NCBI GenBank assembly: GCA_030431825.1
Contig: JAUIIJ010000010.1
Span: 1 to 64,000 of the forward strand
Length of the DNA: 64,000 bases
Reading direction: 5' to 3'
DNA from: Alphaproteobacteria bacterium
GTDB taxonomy: Bacteria; Pseudomonadota; Alphaproteobacteria; Rhodobacterales; Rhodobacteraceae
Positions 35,911 to 46,061 of this stretch are shown here, piece by piece. The translations under genes were made by a program, and so were the position numbers. Below the pieces are notes generated by a model that worked only from the letters and a program-made list of their open reading frames with translations, was not told the origin of the DNA and did no database searches. The first letter of the stretch is position 1. Every line of letters starts with the position of its first letter.

Positions 35911-36593
35911 GTCCCGTTCTCCAATTGCTGCAACAGGGCACCCGCCGCGCTCTGTTCCGCCTGCCGCTTCGAACCTGCGCGGGCGCGGGCCTCTGCGCCG
36001 TTCTCCAGTCGCGCCGCGATGGTAAAGACCGGCGCGTGGTCCGGTCCGCTGCGGTCGATCTCGACATAGGCCGGGGGTTTATGGCCGCGCGCCTGGGCCC
36101 ATTCCTGAAGCGCCGTCTTGGCATCGCGCGCATCCGCGTCGACACGCTCGATACGATCACCCCACAGATGCAGGATCATGTCGCGCGCCGCGTCCAGCCC
36201 GCCATCGCGATAGACCGCGGCGATGACCGCCTCCATCGCGTCACCAAGCAGCGCCTGCTTGCGCCGCCCGCCGGACAGCATTTCCGACCGGCCCAGCTTG
36301 AGCACCGCCCCCAGTTCTATGTCCCGCGCCACATCGGCGCAGGTTTCCTTGCGCACCAGCGCATTGAAACGCGGAGCCAACTGACCTTCGCTGGCTTCTT
36401 TGTCCTGGTCGAGCAAGGCAGACGCCATCACGAGCCCGAGAACACGGTCCCCCAGGAATTCAAGCCTCTGGTTGTCCGCCCGCGTGGGCGAGGACATGGA
36501 CCCGTGCGTCAGCGCCCGCAACAGCAGCTCCGGGCGCGCGAACTCGTGGCCGATCCGGCGTTGAAACGCCTGCAATTCGGCCCCGAGCTTCAC
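35907..36593 (-). CDS. rnc: Ribonuclease III
   Basis: This 228-residue double-stranded-RNA endonuclease processes rRNA precursors and regulatory RNAs. The catalytic signature is [20 protein letters not shown], and a second acidic cluster [16 protein letters not shown] binds Mg. The C-terminal dsRBD spans about 158-225. It starts with GTG, overlapping the lepB stop by 4 bases (GTGA). Confidence 0.96.
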   Translation of the reverse strand: MKLGAELQAFQRRIGHEFARPELLLRALTHGSMSSPTRADNQRLEFLGDRVLGLVMASALLDQDKEASEGQLAPRFNALVRKETCADVARDIELGAVLKLGRSEMLSGGRRKQALLGDAMEAVIAAVYRDGGLDAARDMILHLWGDRIERVDADARDAKTALQEWAQARGHKPPAYVEIDRSGPDHAPVFTIAARLENGAEARARAGSKRQAEQSAAGALLQQLENGT

Positions 36594-37426
36594 TGGATCG
36601 CCTTGAAGAAGCGGTCACCGCGCCATGTCCAGAAGAACAGCATCGAGCGTCCCGCCGAACTGAACATGATCCGGTCGGCGCGCCCGATCAGGTTTTCATA
36701 AGGCACGAACCCGACCCCTCCCGCGCTTTGCGGTACACGGCTGTCCATCGAATTGTCGCGGTTGTCGCCCATGAAGAAATAATGCCCTTCCGGCACCAGA
36801 TAGACGCCGGTGTTGTCCAGACCCTGATTGCCGATTTCCAGAATATCGTGTGAATTGCCATCCGGGAAGGTCTCGACAAATCGCTGTTTCTCGCAGGCGG
36901 CGCCAGGGCCCACCGGCCCGTTGGAACACCGCGGGCGGCTGGCCTGCGGCCCTTGCGGCGCGTAGGTTTCGGTGAAAATCCCGTCGTCCTGCAACTGAAC
37001 CGGCTGGTCGTTGATGGACAGCACGCCGCCCGTGATCTGGATCTTGTCCCCCGGCAGCCCGACCAGCCGCTTGATGAAATCACGCCCGGAAACCGGGTGG
37101 CGGAACACCACGACATCGCCCCGTTCCGGTTCCGATCCGAACAGGCGGCCGTTGTTCTGCGGGAACATGCCGCAAATGTCTTCGGCATCTATGTTGATAC
37201 CGATCCCCGGCATGATCACGCTCGGGCAGGACGCATAGGAATAGCCATAGGCCATCTTGTTGACGAACAGGAAGTCACCGATCAGCAGCGTTTCCTTCAT
37301 CGACCCCGACGGAATCCAGAACGGCTGAAAGAACAGAGTGCGGAACACGCCCGCGATGAGCAGGGCATAGACGATGGTCTTGATCGTTTCGACAATCGCG
37401 TTTCCCTTTTTGGCTTTCTCGGCCAT
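36590..37426 (-). CDS. lepB: Signal peptidase I
   Basis: This 278-residue membrane protease removes signal peptides on the outer face of the inner membrane. It has one N-terminal membrane helix (about 12-33). The catalytic Ser42 is in [14 protein letters not shown] and Lys119 in [14 protein letters not shown]. Box E is [13 protein letters not shown]. It lies 55 bases downstream of acpS and begins the lepB-rnc-era coupled set. Confidence 0.96.
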   Translation of the reverse strand: MAEKAKKGNAIVETIKTIVYALLIAGVFRTLFFQPFWIPSGSMKETLLIGDFLFVNKMAYGYSYASCPSVIMPGIGINIDAEDICGMFPQNNGRLFGSEPERGDVVVFRHPVSGRDFIKRLVGLPGDKIQITGGVLSINDQPVQLQDDGIFTETYAPQGPQASRPRCSNGPVGPGAACEKQRFVETFPDGNSHDILEIGNQGLDNTGVYLVPEGHYFFMGDNRDNSMDSRVPQSAGGVGFVPYENLIGRADRIMFSSAGRSMLFFWTWRGDRFFKAIQ

Positions 37427-37481
37427 GCGGATCTCCGGTGTTGCTGGGTTGGGCGCTACATGCGGGGCGGCTTGGTCAGTG

Positions 37482-37901
37482 TCAAGGCGGTGTCTCGGCC
37501 CCGGCGATCGGTCGCGCCTCGATCACCACGAATGCCTGCGCCCAGGGATGGTCATCGGTCAGGGTGACGTGGATGATCGCCTCGTGGCCCGCCGGTGTCA
37601 TCTCGCGCAGCCGTTCGGCGGCCCAACCGGTCACCTCCATCACGGGCTGGCCGGTGCGCAGGTTGCTGACCGCCATGTCCTTCCAGGCGATTCCCATGCG
37701 CAACCCGGTGCCAAGCGCCTTGGAACAGGCCTCTTTGGCGGCCCATCGCTTGGCATAGGTACCCGCCACATCCTTGCGCCGCTCGGCCTTGCGCTGTTCG
37801 ATCTCGGTAAACACTCGGTTGCGGAACCGGTCGCCGAACCGCTCAAGCGTCGCGGCGATGCGTTCGATATTGGCCAGATCGGTGCCGATGCCAAGAATCA
37901 T
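37482..37901 (-). CDS. acpS: Holo-[acyl-carrier-protein] synthase
   Basis: This 139-residue enzyme transfers the phosphopantetheine arm from CoA to apo-acyl carrier protein. The Mg ligands are Asp8 ([12 protein letters not shown]) and the Glu near 57 ([16 protein letters not shown]). Length is typical. Its ATG overlaps by 4 bases the end of a LysE-like remnant that lies between it and pdxJ. Confidence 0.95.
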   Translation of the reverse strand: MILGIGTDLANIERIAATLERFGDRFRNRVFTEIEQRKAERRKDVAGTYAKRWAAKEACSKALGTGLRMGIAWKDMAVSNLRTGQPVMEVTGWAAERLREMTPAGHEAIIHVTLTDDHPWAQAFVVIEARPIAGAETPP

Positions 37902-38059
37902 GTGAACCGCGACGTCAGTATCCCGCGGCCGACCACTCGGCCCCGCGACATCGCCTTTCCCGAGATCGTCAGCGTCGCCGGACCGGGGCTGCCCCCCGCG
38001 AGAACCCAGCCCGGCACGACCACGCCAAGCGGCAGCAGGAGATGTGCTCCGTCACCCAT
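37898..38059 (-). pseudogene. LysE-family translocator, N-terminal remnant
   Basis: A 53-codon minus-strand frame runs from an ATG overlapping the pdxJ stop to a TGA overlapping the acpS start. It reads [20 protein letters not shown], then [15 protein letters not shown], the signature of the first helix and loop of LysE-type amino acid exporters (SPGPAT.....A..G). A full gene has about 200 residues, so this is probably the truncated start of a deleted gene. Because the start and stop are coupled to both neighbours, translation as a small protein cannot be excluded. Confidence 0.6.
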
Positions 38060-38801
38060 TGCGCGCCGCGTCCATCAACCGGCGCATTTCGGTGATCGCC
38101 GGTTGCAGGCCGAGGAAAATCGATTCACCGATCAGGAAATGGCCGATATTCAGCTCTTTCACCTCGGGGAACGCGGCGATGGGCGCAACCGTGTCATAGG
38201 TCAGCCCGTGGCCCGCATGCACCTCGAGCCCGAGTGAATGCGCATAGGCCGACATCTCGCGCAGGGCATTCAGTTCTTTCTGGTGCTCGTCCATCCGGCC
38301 CTCGGCGAAAGCATCGCAATAGGCCCCGGTGTGCAGCTCGATTACCTCGGCACCGATGCGATGGGCGGCGTCGATCTGGCGCTTGTCGGCGGCGATGAAG
38401 ATCGACACGCGGCACCCGGCCTCGCGCAGCGGCGCAATGAAATGCGCCAGCCGGTTTTCCTCGCGCGCGACCTCAAGCCCGCCCTCGGTCGTCCGCTCCT
38501 CGCGCTTTTCCGGAACGATACAAACCGCGTGCGGCTTGTGACGCAGCGCGATCGCCTGCATCTCGTCGGTGGCCGCCATCTCGAAATTCAGCGGGATGTT
38601 CAGAACCGCCATCAGACCGTCAATATCTGCATCGCTGATATGACGCCGGTCTTCGCGCAGATGCGCCGTGATGCCGTCCGCGCCCGCCTCTTCGGCCAGC
38701 CGCGCCGCGCGCAGCGGGTCGGGATAGGCACCACCACGGGCGTTCCGAACGGTGGCGACATGGTCGATATTCACGCCAAGGCGCAACTCGTGCTGTGTCA
38801 T
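38052..38801 (-). CDS. pdxJ: Pyridoxine 5'-phosphate synthase
   Basis: This 249-residue TIM-barrel enzyme joins 1-deoxyxylulose-5-phosphate and 3-amino-2-oxopropyl phosphate into vitamin B6 phosphate. Motifs are [19 protein letters not shown] at the start, [18 protein letters not shown] and [12 protein letters not shown] near the end. It lies upstream of acpS, as in many proteobacteria. Confidence 0.96.
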   Translation of the reverse strand: MTQHELRLGVNIDHVATVRNARGGAYPDPLRAARLAEEAGADGITAHLREDRRHISDADIDGLMAVLNIPLNFEMAATDEMQAIALRHKPHAVCIVPEKREERTTEGGLEVAREENRLAHFIAPLREAGCRVSIFIAADKRQIDAAHRIGAEVIELHTGAYCDAFAEGRMDEHQKELNALREMSAYAHSLGLEVHAGHGLTYDTVAPIAAFPEVKELNIGHFLIGESIFLGLQPAITEMRRLMDAARNG

Positions 38802-38835
38802 TCTGTGGTTCTCGTTTCTCGTTCCGGGGTCAGCC

Positions 38836-38866
38836 TAGGGCATTTCGTGGCAAACATGAATCGCCT
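38836..38866. repeat. Fragment of the dispersed palindromic element
   Basis: AGGGCATTTCGTGGCAAACA plus TGAATCGCC matches about 30 bases of one arm of the element in inverted orientation (as in copy 3). The rest is unrecognisable. It lies between pdxJ and the DUF2062 gene. Confidence 0.5.
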
Positions 38867-38903
38867 TTCGCGACCCTGCGTCAACGACAGGCCCCTGTGC
38901 AAG

Positions 38904-39554
38904 TCAGTCGGGCGGCGGCAGGGGATCGACCTCGGCCCGTTTGCGAATGGCGTCGAATTTCTTCTTGATCTGCTTCTTGCGCCGCTTCTGATAGGCGCGG
39001 ATGACCGGCACGCTCAGCACATAGCATATCGTCGCCGTGATCACGCCGGGAATGATGCCACCGACGAGATACGGCAGAAAAATCTCGTGGTAGAACACGC
39101 TCAGTCCGCGCCAGTCCGGCTCGCGCCCGGAAAAGATGGCCCCGAAATTGTGGAACAGATCATGCCCGGCATCAAAGAACTTGCCACCGAATGACCTCGC
39201 GGCACCCTCTTCGAAATTTGTGCCAAGGATGAAGTGCCCGGTTTTCAGCGAGACGAATCCGATGGGGACATAGGTCAGCGGGTTGCCGAAAAACGTCGCC
39301 ATCAGGGCGGCAAGTATGTTGCCGTGAACCACCCGCGCGATCAGGAACGCCACCAGGAAATGCATCGTGTAAAACGGTGTGAAGGTGGTGAACACGCCCG
39401 CCCAGATGCCGCGCGCGATCCGTTCGGGCGAGTCGGGAAGACGCCGGACGCGGTGTTTGACATAGTGAAAGGCACGGGTCCAACCGCCCTTGGGATACAG
39501 GAAATCCGCAATCGCGCGCAGCACTGAGCGTCGGTCACGGCGTCTAAATACCAA
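38904..39554 (-). CDS. DUF2062 membrane protein
   Basis: The 216-residue protein has the DUF2062 core: PERIARGIWAGVFTTFTPFYTMHFLVAFLIARVVHGNILAA, then FFGNPLTYVPIGFVSLKTGHFILG, plus a further membrane helix at about 165-190 and a basic tail. It is likely an inner-membrane protein. Members are often near rsh or pdxJ in Rhodobacterales, and the function is not established. It lies 29 bases downstream of rsh in the same direction. Confidence 0.85.
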   Translation of the reverse strand: MVFRRRDRRSVLRAIADFLYPKGGWTRAFHYVKHRVRRLPDSPERIARGIWAGVFTTFTPFYTMHFLVAFLIARVVHGNILAALMATFFGNPLTYVPIGFVSLKTGHFILGTNFEEGAARSFGGKFFDAGHDLFHNFGAIFSGREPDWRGLSVFYHEIFLPYLVGGIIPGVITATICYVLSVPVIRAYQKRRKKQIKKKFDAIRKRAEVDPLPPPD

Positions 39555-39583
39555 GGTGGATTCCCCTTCGGTCCCGGTCCTGC

Positions 39584-41716
39584 TTAGCTGACCGCGGTGT
39601 GACCCTTGGCCTTTTCTCGAAACCGCTCGACAGCAGCAACATCGCTTTCTGCTTCGAGCGCCAACATCAGCGAGAGCAGTTGTTCCACGTCCCGCAGTTC
39701 AACATTGACAGTAAGACGATAAAAATCCGGTTTCCTGTCAACGAATTCCAGATCGCTGATATTGGCCTTTTTTTCTCCGATCAACGTACAAATGCGCCCG
39801 AGTACCCCAGCGTCATTGCCGATGGTCAGATCCAGCGTCGCGCCATAGACCGCGGGGTGGGTGCCGCTGTGCCAATGCAGGTCGACCCAGCGTTCCGGCT
39901 GCTCTTCGTATTCGCTCAACCGATCGCAGTCGATCGCGTGGACGACCACGCCCTTGCCACGAAAGGTGATGCCGACGATGCGTTCGCCCGGCAACGGCTG
40001 ACAGCACTGTGCGCGTTCAAAGGACTGTCCGGGGCTGAGACCAATCACCGCGCGGCGCAACGGAATCTGGTCGCCGTCATCCGTCGCAAGGTCGGGATAC
40101 ACCGCCTGGACCACGTCATGCGCGGTCAGTTCGGCGCTTCCCAGACGGGCGAGCAATTCCCGCCGGTCGCGCAGCCTCAGATGTTTGGCCGCGGTCGACA
40201 GGGCCTTGTCGGTGGCCTTGCGTCCGACATGTTCGAAAGCCGCCCGCGCCAGTTCCTGACCGAGTTTCACGAACCGTTCGCGATCAACTTCGCGCAGCGC
40301 GCGCCGGATGGCTGTCCGTGCCTTTCCGGTCGTCGCGATATCCAGCCAGGTCGCCTGCGGGGTCTGCCCCTCGGCGGTAATGATCTCGACAGATTGCCCG
40401 TTCTTGAGCCGCGTCCAGAGCGGCACGCGCAAACCGTCCACCTTGGCCCCGACACAGGCCCCGCCGATGCGTGTATGGATGGCATAGGCATAGTCGATGG
40501 GCGTCGCTCCGCGCGGCAGCTTCACAACGTCGCCCTTGGGGGTAAAGCAGAATACCTGGTCGGAATACATCTCGAGCTTGACGGCTTCGAGGAAATCCTC
40601 GTGATCCTCTTCTGCGTCGAATTGCTCGGTCAGGCTGGAAATCCACTTGGCCGGGTCAACGGCAAAGGGGTTCTCGGTCCGTACACCGTCACGATACGAC
40701 CAATGCGCCGCAACACCCGTTTCGGCCACGTCATGCATCTGGCGCGTCCGGATCTGGACCTCGACCCGCTTGCCGTCGCGCCCCGACACCGTGGTGTGGA
40801 TCGACCGGTAACCGTTCGACTTCGGCTGGCTGATGTAATCCTTGAACCGCCCCGGCACGGCGCGCCATCTCTGGTGGATCGCGCCAAGTGTCCGATAGCA
40901 GTCTTCTTCACTGCCGGTGATGATACGGAACCCATAAATGTCGGACAGGCGCGAAAAGCCCTGTTCCTTTTCCTGCATCTTGCGCCAGATCGAATAGGGC
41001 TTCTTGGCACGACCGAAAACCTCGGCCTCGATTCCCGCCTTGTCCAGTTCGCTGCGCATGTCGCCGGTGATGCGATGAATCACATCGCCCGTTTCCCTTT
41101 GCAGGGTAATGAAGCGACGGATGATGGATTGTCGCCCTTCAGGGTTCAACACACGAAAGCTCAGATCCTCAAGCTCTTCGCGCATCCACTGCATGCCCAT
41201 GCGCCCGGCAAGCGGCGCATAGATGTCCATCGTCTCGCGCGCCTTCTGCACCTGCTTTTCCTGGCGCATGGATTTGATCGTGCGCATGTTGTGCAAGCGG
41301 TCGGCCAGCTTGACCAGAATGACCCGCAAATCCTTGGACATCGCCATGAAGAGCTTGCGGAAATTTTCGGCCTGCTTGGTCTCGTGACTGGACAGTTGCA
41401 GGTTGGTCAGCTTGGTCACACCATCGACCAGTTCCGCCACCTCGCGCCCGAACCGCTTCTCGACTTCGGAGAACGAGGCCTTGGTGTCCTCGATCGTGTC
41501 GTGCAGCAGTGCGGTAATGATGGTGGCATCATCCAGACGTTGTTCGGTCAGGATGGCCGCGACCGCGACAGGATGAGAGAAATAGGGCTCGCCGGATTGG
41601 CGGAACTGTCCCTCGTGCATCTGGCGGCCATAATCATAGGCGGCAGCGATGCGGTCGGTATTGGTTTTCGGATTGTAATTGCGGACCAGCGCAATCAAGT
41701 CTTCAATTGCAATCAT
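39584..41716 (-). CDS. rsh: RelA/SpoT-type (p)ppGpp synthetase/hydrolase
   Basis: This 710-residue bifunctional stringent-response enzyme has an N-terminal HD hydrolase domain with H48 and the H72-D73 pair (ALLHDTIEDTKA). The synthetase domain follows with LSDIYGFRIITGS and SQPKSNGYRSIHTTVSG. A TGS domain (VFCFTPKGDVVKLPRGATPIDYAYAIHTRIG) and a C-terminal ACT domain come next. The intact HD motif says it can degrade as well as make the alarmone. It is in one run with rpoZ, which mirrors the classical rpoZ-spoT pairing. Confidence 0.96.
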   Translation of the reverse strand: MIAIEDLIALVRNYNPKTNTDRIAAAYDYGRQMHEGQFRQSGEPYFSHPVAVAAILTEQRLDDATIITALLHDTIEDTKASFSEVEKRFGREVAELVDGVTKLTNLQLSSHETKQAENFRKLFMAMSKDLRVILVKLADRLHNMRTIKSMRQEKQVQKARETMDIYAPLAGRMGMQWMREELEDLSFRVLNPEGRQSIIRRFITLQRETGDVIHRITGDMRSELDKAGIEAEVFGRAKKPYSIWRKMQEKEQGFSRLSDIYGFRIITGSEEDCYRTLGAIHQRWRAVPGRFKDYISQPKSNGYRSIHTTVSGRDGKRVEVQIRTRQMHDVAETGVAAHWSYRDGVRTENPFAVDPAKWISSLTEQFDAEEDHEDFLEAVKLEMYSDQVFCFTPKGDVVKLPRGATPIDYAYAIHTRIGGACVGAKVDGLRVPLWTRLKNGQSVEIITAEGQTPQATWLDIATTGKARTAIRRALREVDRERFVKLGQELARAAFEHVGRKATDKALSTAAKHLRLRDRRELLARLGSAELTAHDVVQAVYPDLATDDGDQIPLRRAVIGLSPGQSFERAQCCQPLPGERIVGITFRGKGVVVHAIDCDRLSEYEEQPERWVDLHWHSGTHPAVYGATLDLTIGNDAGVLGRICTLIGEKKANISDLEFVDRKPDFYRLTVNVELRDVEQLLSLMLALEAESDVAAVERFREKAKGHTAVS

Positions 41717-41742
41717 CTGGTCCGCACCCCGGAATGTCGCGC

Positions 41743-42096
41743 TCAGCCCTGGCCCTGGGCCTCCATGAGTTGGCGCAGCAACATTTCTTCGGACATGTCG
41801 TCCTCGACCGGCTTGTCGGCCTCGGCCCCCATCAGCAGCGCCATCGAGTCATCTTCCGGCTCGTCGACTTCGATCTGCGTCTGGTTGCTCTCGATCAGGC
41901 GTTCGCGCAGATCGTCGGCGCGCTGCGTCTCTTCCGCGATTTCCCGCAAGGACACGACCGGGTTCTTGTCGTTGTCACGATCAACGGTGATCGCGCCACC
42001 GGCGGAAATTTCGCGCGCACGGTGGGCGGCAAGCATAACCAGCTCGAACCGGTTCGGAACCTTGTCAACGCAATCTTCGACCGTAACGCGGGCCAT
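41743..42096 (-). CDS. rpoZ: RNA polymerase omega subunit
   Basis: This 117-residue omega begins [33 protein letters not shown], the conserved core that latches the beta' subunit. It has an acidic alphaproteobacterial C-terminal tail. GGAGAG lies before the ATG. It lies 26 bases before rsh, and omega is also known to form part of a ppGpp site on RNA polymerase in proteobacteria. Confidence 0.96.
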   Translation of the reverse strand: MARVTVEDCVDKVPNRFELVMLAAHRAREISAGGAITVDRDNDKNPVVSLREIAEETQRADDLRERLIESNQTQIEVDEPEDDSMALLMGAEADKPVEDDMSEEMLLRQLMEAQGQG

Positions 42097-42175
42097 GGGC
42101 GACTCTCCAGCAGCAAGTTTCGTACAGAAAGGAGATATCTAGTCGGGATCGTGCCGATTGACAAGCGCTGAATGC

Positions 42176-42195
42176 TGCGGCGCAACGCCCTATAG
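42176..42195. repeat. Fragment of the dispersed palindromic element at the folK stop
   Basis: TGCGGCGCAACGCCCTATAG is the terminal 20 bases of the GC-rich variant of the element (compare the right end of 34484-34576). The folK stop codon TAG (42190-42192) is formed by this end. No more of the element can be recognised here. Confidence 0.5.
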
Positions 42196-42759
42196 CGGGC
42201 ACACCGCATCGCGATCCTCTGCCGGCAAGGCGTCGCACAGGGACCGGACGGTTTTCTGCAACACCGGATGAACCCAGTCGGGCGCGACATCCAGCATCGG
42301 GACGAGCACGAAGGCCCGGTCCTGCATCCGGGGATGCGGCAGGATCAGTTCATCCGGGGTCGCCCTGATCTGCTCTTGCGCAGGCAGCAGCCGCCACTGC
42401 GACTGGCGCGCAAGATCGGGCAGGATCAGTTGATCATAGGCCAGCAAATCCGCGTCCACTGTGCGCATTCCCCAACGCTGAACGCGCTCTCGCCGGAATG
42501 CGGCCTCGACCGCGTGCAACCTGTCCAGCAATTGACCGGGCGGCAACATCGTTTCAAGCACCGCGACCGCGTTTACATAGTCAGGCCCGGCACCCGCAGG
42601 AAAACAGGGCGTTGCGTAAAACCGGCTGACAGACCGAATCACCATGGCCGGCTGCGCAAGCATCTCTATGGCTTGCCGCAGTGTCGTTGCCGTAGGGGAA
42701 CCCTGAAATGGCAGGTTCCCGCCCAGACCGATGATCGCAATTGACCGGTTTTCGAACAT
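42190..42759 (-). CDS. folK: 2-amino-4-hydroxy-6-hydroxymethyldihydropteridine pyrophosphokinase
   Basis: This 189-residue folate enzyme moves pyrophosphate from ATP to hydroxymethyldihydropterin. Motifs are IGLGGNLP near the start, RRERVQRWGMRTVDADLLAYD and LILPHPRMQDRAFVLVPMLDVAP. The TVDADLL and PHPRM blocks hold the Mg and substrate residues. The start is uncertain: ATG 42759 gives the family N-terminus but has a weak ribosome site, and the open frame goes ten codons further. The stop lies inside a palindromic-element remnant. Confidence 0.9.
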   Translation of the reverse strand: MFENRSIAIIGLGGNLPFQGSPTATTLRQAIEMLAQPAMVIRSVSRFYATPCFPAGAGPDYVNAVAVLETMLPPGQLLDRLHAVEAAFRRERVQRWGMRTVDADLLAYDQLILPDLARQSQWRLLPAQEQIRATPDELILPHPRMQDRAFVLVPMLDVAPDWVHPVLQKTVRSLCDALPAEDRDAVCPL

Positions 42760-42894
42760 TTTTGACGCATTTTCGCAATCGCTGTACACTTGCGATACAT
42801 GCCGAAATTCTTATTTTAAGTCTACCGGCCCGCCTGAATTTAACACCACTCACTCACGGACCATAGCGGGGCGTATTACCGGAAGGACAATTTG

Positions 42895-43476
42895 ATGTTT
42901 TATAAGGACGAACGGCTTGCGCTGTTCATTGACGGTTCGAATCTCTACGCGGCAGCCAAGTCGCTGGGATTTGATATCGACTACAAGCTATTGCGACAGG
43001 AGTTCATGCGTCGTGGCAAGATGCTGCGGGCGTTCTACTATACCGCATTGCTTGAGAATGACGAGTATTCGCCGATCCGGCCGCTGGTGGACTGGCTCCA
43101 TTACAACGGCTTCACCATGGTGACCAAGCCGGCCAAGGAGTACACCGACAGCATGGGGCGTCGGAAGGTCAAGGGAAACATGGATATCGAACTGACCGTG
43201 GATGCAATGGAGCTTGCACCGCGCGTCGATCATATCGTGCTGTTTTCCGGAGACGGTGATTTCCGCCCGCTTGTCGCCAGCCTGCAACGCCAGGGGGTTC
43301 GCGTTTCGGTCGTATCCACGATCCGCAGTCAGCCACCGATGATCTCGGACGAACTGCGGCGGCAGGCCGACAATTTCATCGAGCTCGAAGAACTCAAGGA
43401 AGTGATCGGTCGTCCGCCGCGCGACACGCCGAACGAGACCCGCACGGTCGCATCGGCGGCTGCCGGCGGACATTAG
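42895..43476 (+). CDS. NYN (PIN-like) domain protein, LabA/DUF88 family
   Basis: This 193-residue protein has a predicted metal-dependent RNase fold. Acidic residues appear in LALFIDGSNLYAAAKSLG, KGNMDIELTVDAMEL and HIVLFSGDGDFRPLVASLQ, the three blocks expected of NYN domains. It probably acts on RNA, but no target is known. The 105-bp gap to the divergent folK contains AAGGACAA ahead of the ATG. A TTG directly precedes the ATG in frame and is not needed. Confidence 0.9.
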   Translation: MFYKDERLALFIDGSNLYAAAKSLGFDIDYKLLRQEFMRRGKMLRAFYYTALLENDEYSPIRPLVDWLHYNGFTMVTKPAKEYTDSMGRRKVKGNMDIELTVDAMELAPRVDHIVLFSGDGDFRPLVASLQRQGVRVSVVSTIRSQPPMISDELRRQADNFIELEELKEVIGRPPRDTPNETRTVASAAAGGH

Positions 43477-43617
43477 GAAACTGCTCGCGCAAGTGGGGCG
43501 GGTGCGCTGCACTGACCGCTTCGTTGCGCGAGTCTTGTGTGGGCACATGATCATTTGCCCTGCGACTCTGGACCATTGCGACGCAAAGTCCTAGGTCTCT
43601 GCCCAAGGAGACCTGCC

Positions 43618-44562
43618 ATGCCGAAACCCTCGATGACCCTGTACCTCGCCGCGCCGCGCGGGTTCTGTGCCGGCGTGGACCGCGCAATCAAGATCGTCGA
43701 AATGGCGCTTCAGAAATGGGGCGCGCCGGTCTATGTGCGCCACGAGATCGTGCACAACAAGTTCGTCGTCGACGGGCTGCGGGAAAAGGGCGCCATCTTT
43801 GTCGAGGAACTTGAGGAATGCCCGGATGACCGTCCGGTGATCTTTTCCGCACATGGCGTGCCGAAATCCGTACCGGCGGAAGCCGAGACGCGCAACATGA
43901 TCTATGTGGACGCGACCTGTCCGCTGGTCAGCAAGGTTCATATCGAGGCACAGCGCCATGCCGATAACGGTCTGCAGATGATCATGATCGGTCACAAGGG
44001 CCACCCGGAAACCGTCGGCACGATGGGCCAGCTGCCCCCCGGTGCGGTGCTGCTGGTCGAGACCGTCGAAGATGTGGCAAACGTCGATGTCCGCGACCCG
44101 GAGCGGATTGCCTTTGTCACCCAGACCACGCTGAGCGTCGATGACACTGCCGATATCGTTGCCGCCCTCAAGCGACGCTTTCCGAATATCGTCGGACCGC
44201 ACAAGGAAGACATCTGTTATGCCACCACCAACCGGCAGGATGCGGTCAAGGCGATGGCGCCCCTGATCGATGCGATGCTGGTGGTGGGTGCGCCGAACTC
44301 GTCCAATTCGAAACGTCTGGTCGAGGTCGGGAACAAGGCCGGCTGCCCTTACTCCCAGCTTGTGCAGCGCGCGAGCGATATCGACTGGCGCGCCATTTCC
44401 GGGGCCACCAGCATCGGCATCACCGCGGGGGCCTCGGCGCCCGAGGTTCTCATCGAAGAAGTGATCGCCGCCGTGCAACAACGTCACGACGTGACCATTC
44501 ACAAGGTGGAAACCGCCGTCGAAACGGTCGAGTTCAAAGTGCCGCGCGTGTTGCGGACATGA
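43618..44562 (+). CDS. ispH: 4-hydroxy-3-methylbut-2-enyl diphosphate reductase
   Basis: This 314-residue iron-sulfur enzyme performs the last step of the non-mevalonate isoprenoid pathway, making IPP and DMAPP. The cluster cysteines are in [25 protein letters not shown] and NKAGCPYSQ. The E in [13 protein letters not shown] and the His motifs FSAHGVPKS and [11 protein letters not shown] are present. AAGGAG lies seven bases before ATG 43618. The stop overlaps the next start by 4 bases. Confidence 0.96.
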   Translation: MPKPSMTLYLAAPRGFCAGVDRAIKIVEMALQKWGAPVYVRHEIVHNKFVVDGLREKGAIFVEELEECPDDRPVIFSAHGVPKSVPAEAETRNMIYVDATCPLVSKVHIEAQRHADNGLQMIMIGHKGHPETVGTMGQLPPGAVLLVETVEDVANVDVRDPERIAFVTQTTLSVDDTADIVAALKRRFPNIVGPHKEDICYATTNRQDAVKAMAPLIDAMLVVGAPNSSNSKRLVEVGNKAGCPYSQLVQRASDIDWRAISGATSIGITAGASAPEVLIEEVIAAVQQRHDVTIHKVETAVETVEFKVPRVLRT

Positions 44563-45011
44563 CCAGCATTCCGAAACCCGCACTCATCCTGGGGCTCGCC
44601 GGGCTGATCCCGTTTGTATGGGGTGCCGCAACCTATCTGAACGATGATCTCGCCGCCTGGGGGGCCGCGCGGCTGGGACCGAGGTTCGTCGGCCCCTATG
44701 TACAACTCTTCTATGGGTCGGTGATCCTGTCCTTCATGTCCGGCGTGCTCTGGGGTTTTGCCGCCAAGGCAAGCGGCAGAGCGGCGTCGGCTGGATACGT
44801 CCTGTCGGTGATCCCCGCGCTCTGGGCCTTCTTCATGACAGGGGGCGGCCCGGTCGCGGCTGGGACAAACCTGATCTTCGGTTTCGCAGGAGTGCTGTTG
44901 CTGGACATCGCATTTGTCAAATGGGGGCTCGCGCCGGCGTGGTGGACGCAATTGCGCGTATTGCTCACATCCATCGTCATTCTCTGTCTGTTGGTCGGGG
45001 TCCTGCTATGA
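44559..45011 (+). CDS. DUF3429 membrane protein
   Basis: This 150-residue protein has about five hydrophobic helices ([75 protein letters not shown] and a last helix). This matches DUF3429, small inner-membrane proteins of unknown function. It is coupled at both ends by 4-base overlaps with ispH and the methyltransferase. Confidence 0.85.
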   Translation: MTSIPKPALILGLAGLIPFVWGAATYLNDDLAAWGAARLGPRFVGPYVQLFYGSVILSFMSGVLWGFAAKASGRAASAGYVLSVIPALWAFFMTGGGPVAAGTNLIFGFAGVLLLDIAFVKWGLAPAWWTQLRVLLTSIVILCLLVGVLL

Positions 45012-45601
45012 GCGATGAACGTACTCTCGCCGTCTATGAAAGCTGCAGCGAGGATTATGCCGCGATGATGGAACGCGAAGCGCGCCGCGATCCGATGATC
45101 GACCGCTTCATCGCCGCCTGTGCAAAAGGCGGCCGCGTTCTGGATCTTGGCTGCGGCGCGGGCCACTATGCCCGTCGTATGGCCCAAGCCGGCCTGCAGG
45201 TCGACGCCATCGACGCAACACCGGCGATGATCGACATGGCCGCGCGACTGCCGGGGGTTGCGGCCCGGCTTGGCCGGTTCGAAGACCTTTGCGAGCGTGA
45301 TCTCTATGACGGGATCTGGGCCTATTTCAGCTTGCTGCACGCCCCGCGTGCAAGCCTGCCCGACCATTTGGGCCGAATTGCCGAGGCGCTCAGGCCCGGC
45401 GGCGTGCTGTTCATGGGAATGAAACGCGGCGCAGGTGGCGCGCGCGACGAACTGGACCGCTATTATGAATATTATGAACGCGACGAACTGGAGGCGCTCT
45501 TGACAAGCGCGGGATTGACCCCCGACGCCCATTGGACCGGAAAGTCGGCGGGCCTTGCCGGACATCCGCAAGGCTGGATCGTGGTGCAGGCACATGCCTG
45601 A
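45008..45601 (+). CDS. Class I SAM-dependent methyltransferase
   Basis: This 197-residue Rossmann methyltransferase has motif [18 protein letters not shown] at about residues 44-60, an acidic residue in [19 protein letters not shown], and [12 protein letters not shown] as motif IV. The substrate is not evident. The start ATG overlaps the DUF3429 stop by 4 bases, and its end overlaps the rnhA start by 8 bases. Confidence 0.88.
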   Translation: MSDERTLAVYESCSEDYAAMMEREARRDPMIDRFIAACAKGGRVLDLGCGAGHYARRMAQAGLQVDAIDATPAMIDMAARLPGVAARLGRFEDLCERDLYDGIWAYFSLLHAPRASLPDHLGRIAEALRPGGVLFMGMKRGAGGARDELDRYYEYYERDELEALLTSAGLTPDAHWTGKSAGLAGHPQGWIVVQAHA

Positions 45602-46061
45602 TTTCCTTGCCTATACCGATGGTGCCTGTTCGGGGAATCCCGGTCCGGGCGGCTGGGGCGTGCTGTTGCAGGCAAAAGATGGCGAAACCGTTCTGAAAGA
45701 ACGCGAGCTTTCGGGCGGCGAGGCGAATACAACCAACAACCGGATGGAATTGCTGGCCGCGATCTCGGCACTGGAGGCTCTGGGCCGGTCGACCGCGATC
45801 ACGCTTGTGACCGACAGCCAGTACGTCAAGAACGGCGTCACAGGATGGATACACGGCTGGAAGAAGAACGGCTGGAAGACGGCGGCAAAGAAACCGGTCA
45901 AGAACGCCGATCTCTGGCAAGAGCTGGACGCGGCGCAGGCGCGCCACCAGGTGACGTGGAAATGGGTCAAGGGACACGCGGGACACCCTGAAAACGAGCG
46001 CGCCGACGAACTCGCCCGCAAGGGCATGGCCCCGTTCAAATCCCGGGCGGCAGGCCGATGA
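45594..46061 (+). CDS. rnhA: Ribonuclease HI
   Basis: This 155-residue enzyme cuts RNA in RNA-DNA hybrids. The catalytic acids are Asp9 ([16 protein letters not shown]), Glu in [12 protein letters not shown], Asp in [12 protein letters not shown] and the Asp in ENERADELA. The flexible His is in VKGHAGHPE. The basic handle [15 protein letters not shown] is present. It is followed by the TRIC gene with a 4-base overlap. Confidence 0.96.
   Translation: MPDFLAYTDGACSGNPGPGGWGVLLQAKDGETVLKERELSGGEANTTNNRMELLAAISALEALGRSTAITLVTDSQYVKNGVTGWIHGWKKNGWKTAAKKPVKNADLWQELDAAQARHQVTWKWVKGHAGHPENERADELARKGMAPFKSRAAGR

Noticed and set aside
39599-42142. 847-residue plus-strand frame
   Set aside because: It is antisense to rsh and rpoZ, both unmistakable. 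No domain is recognisable.
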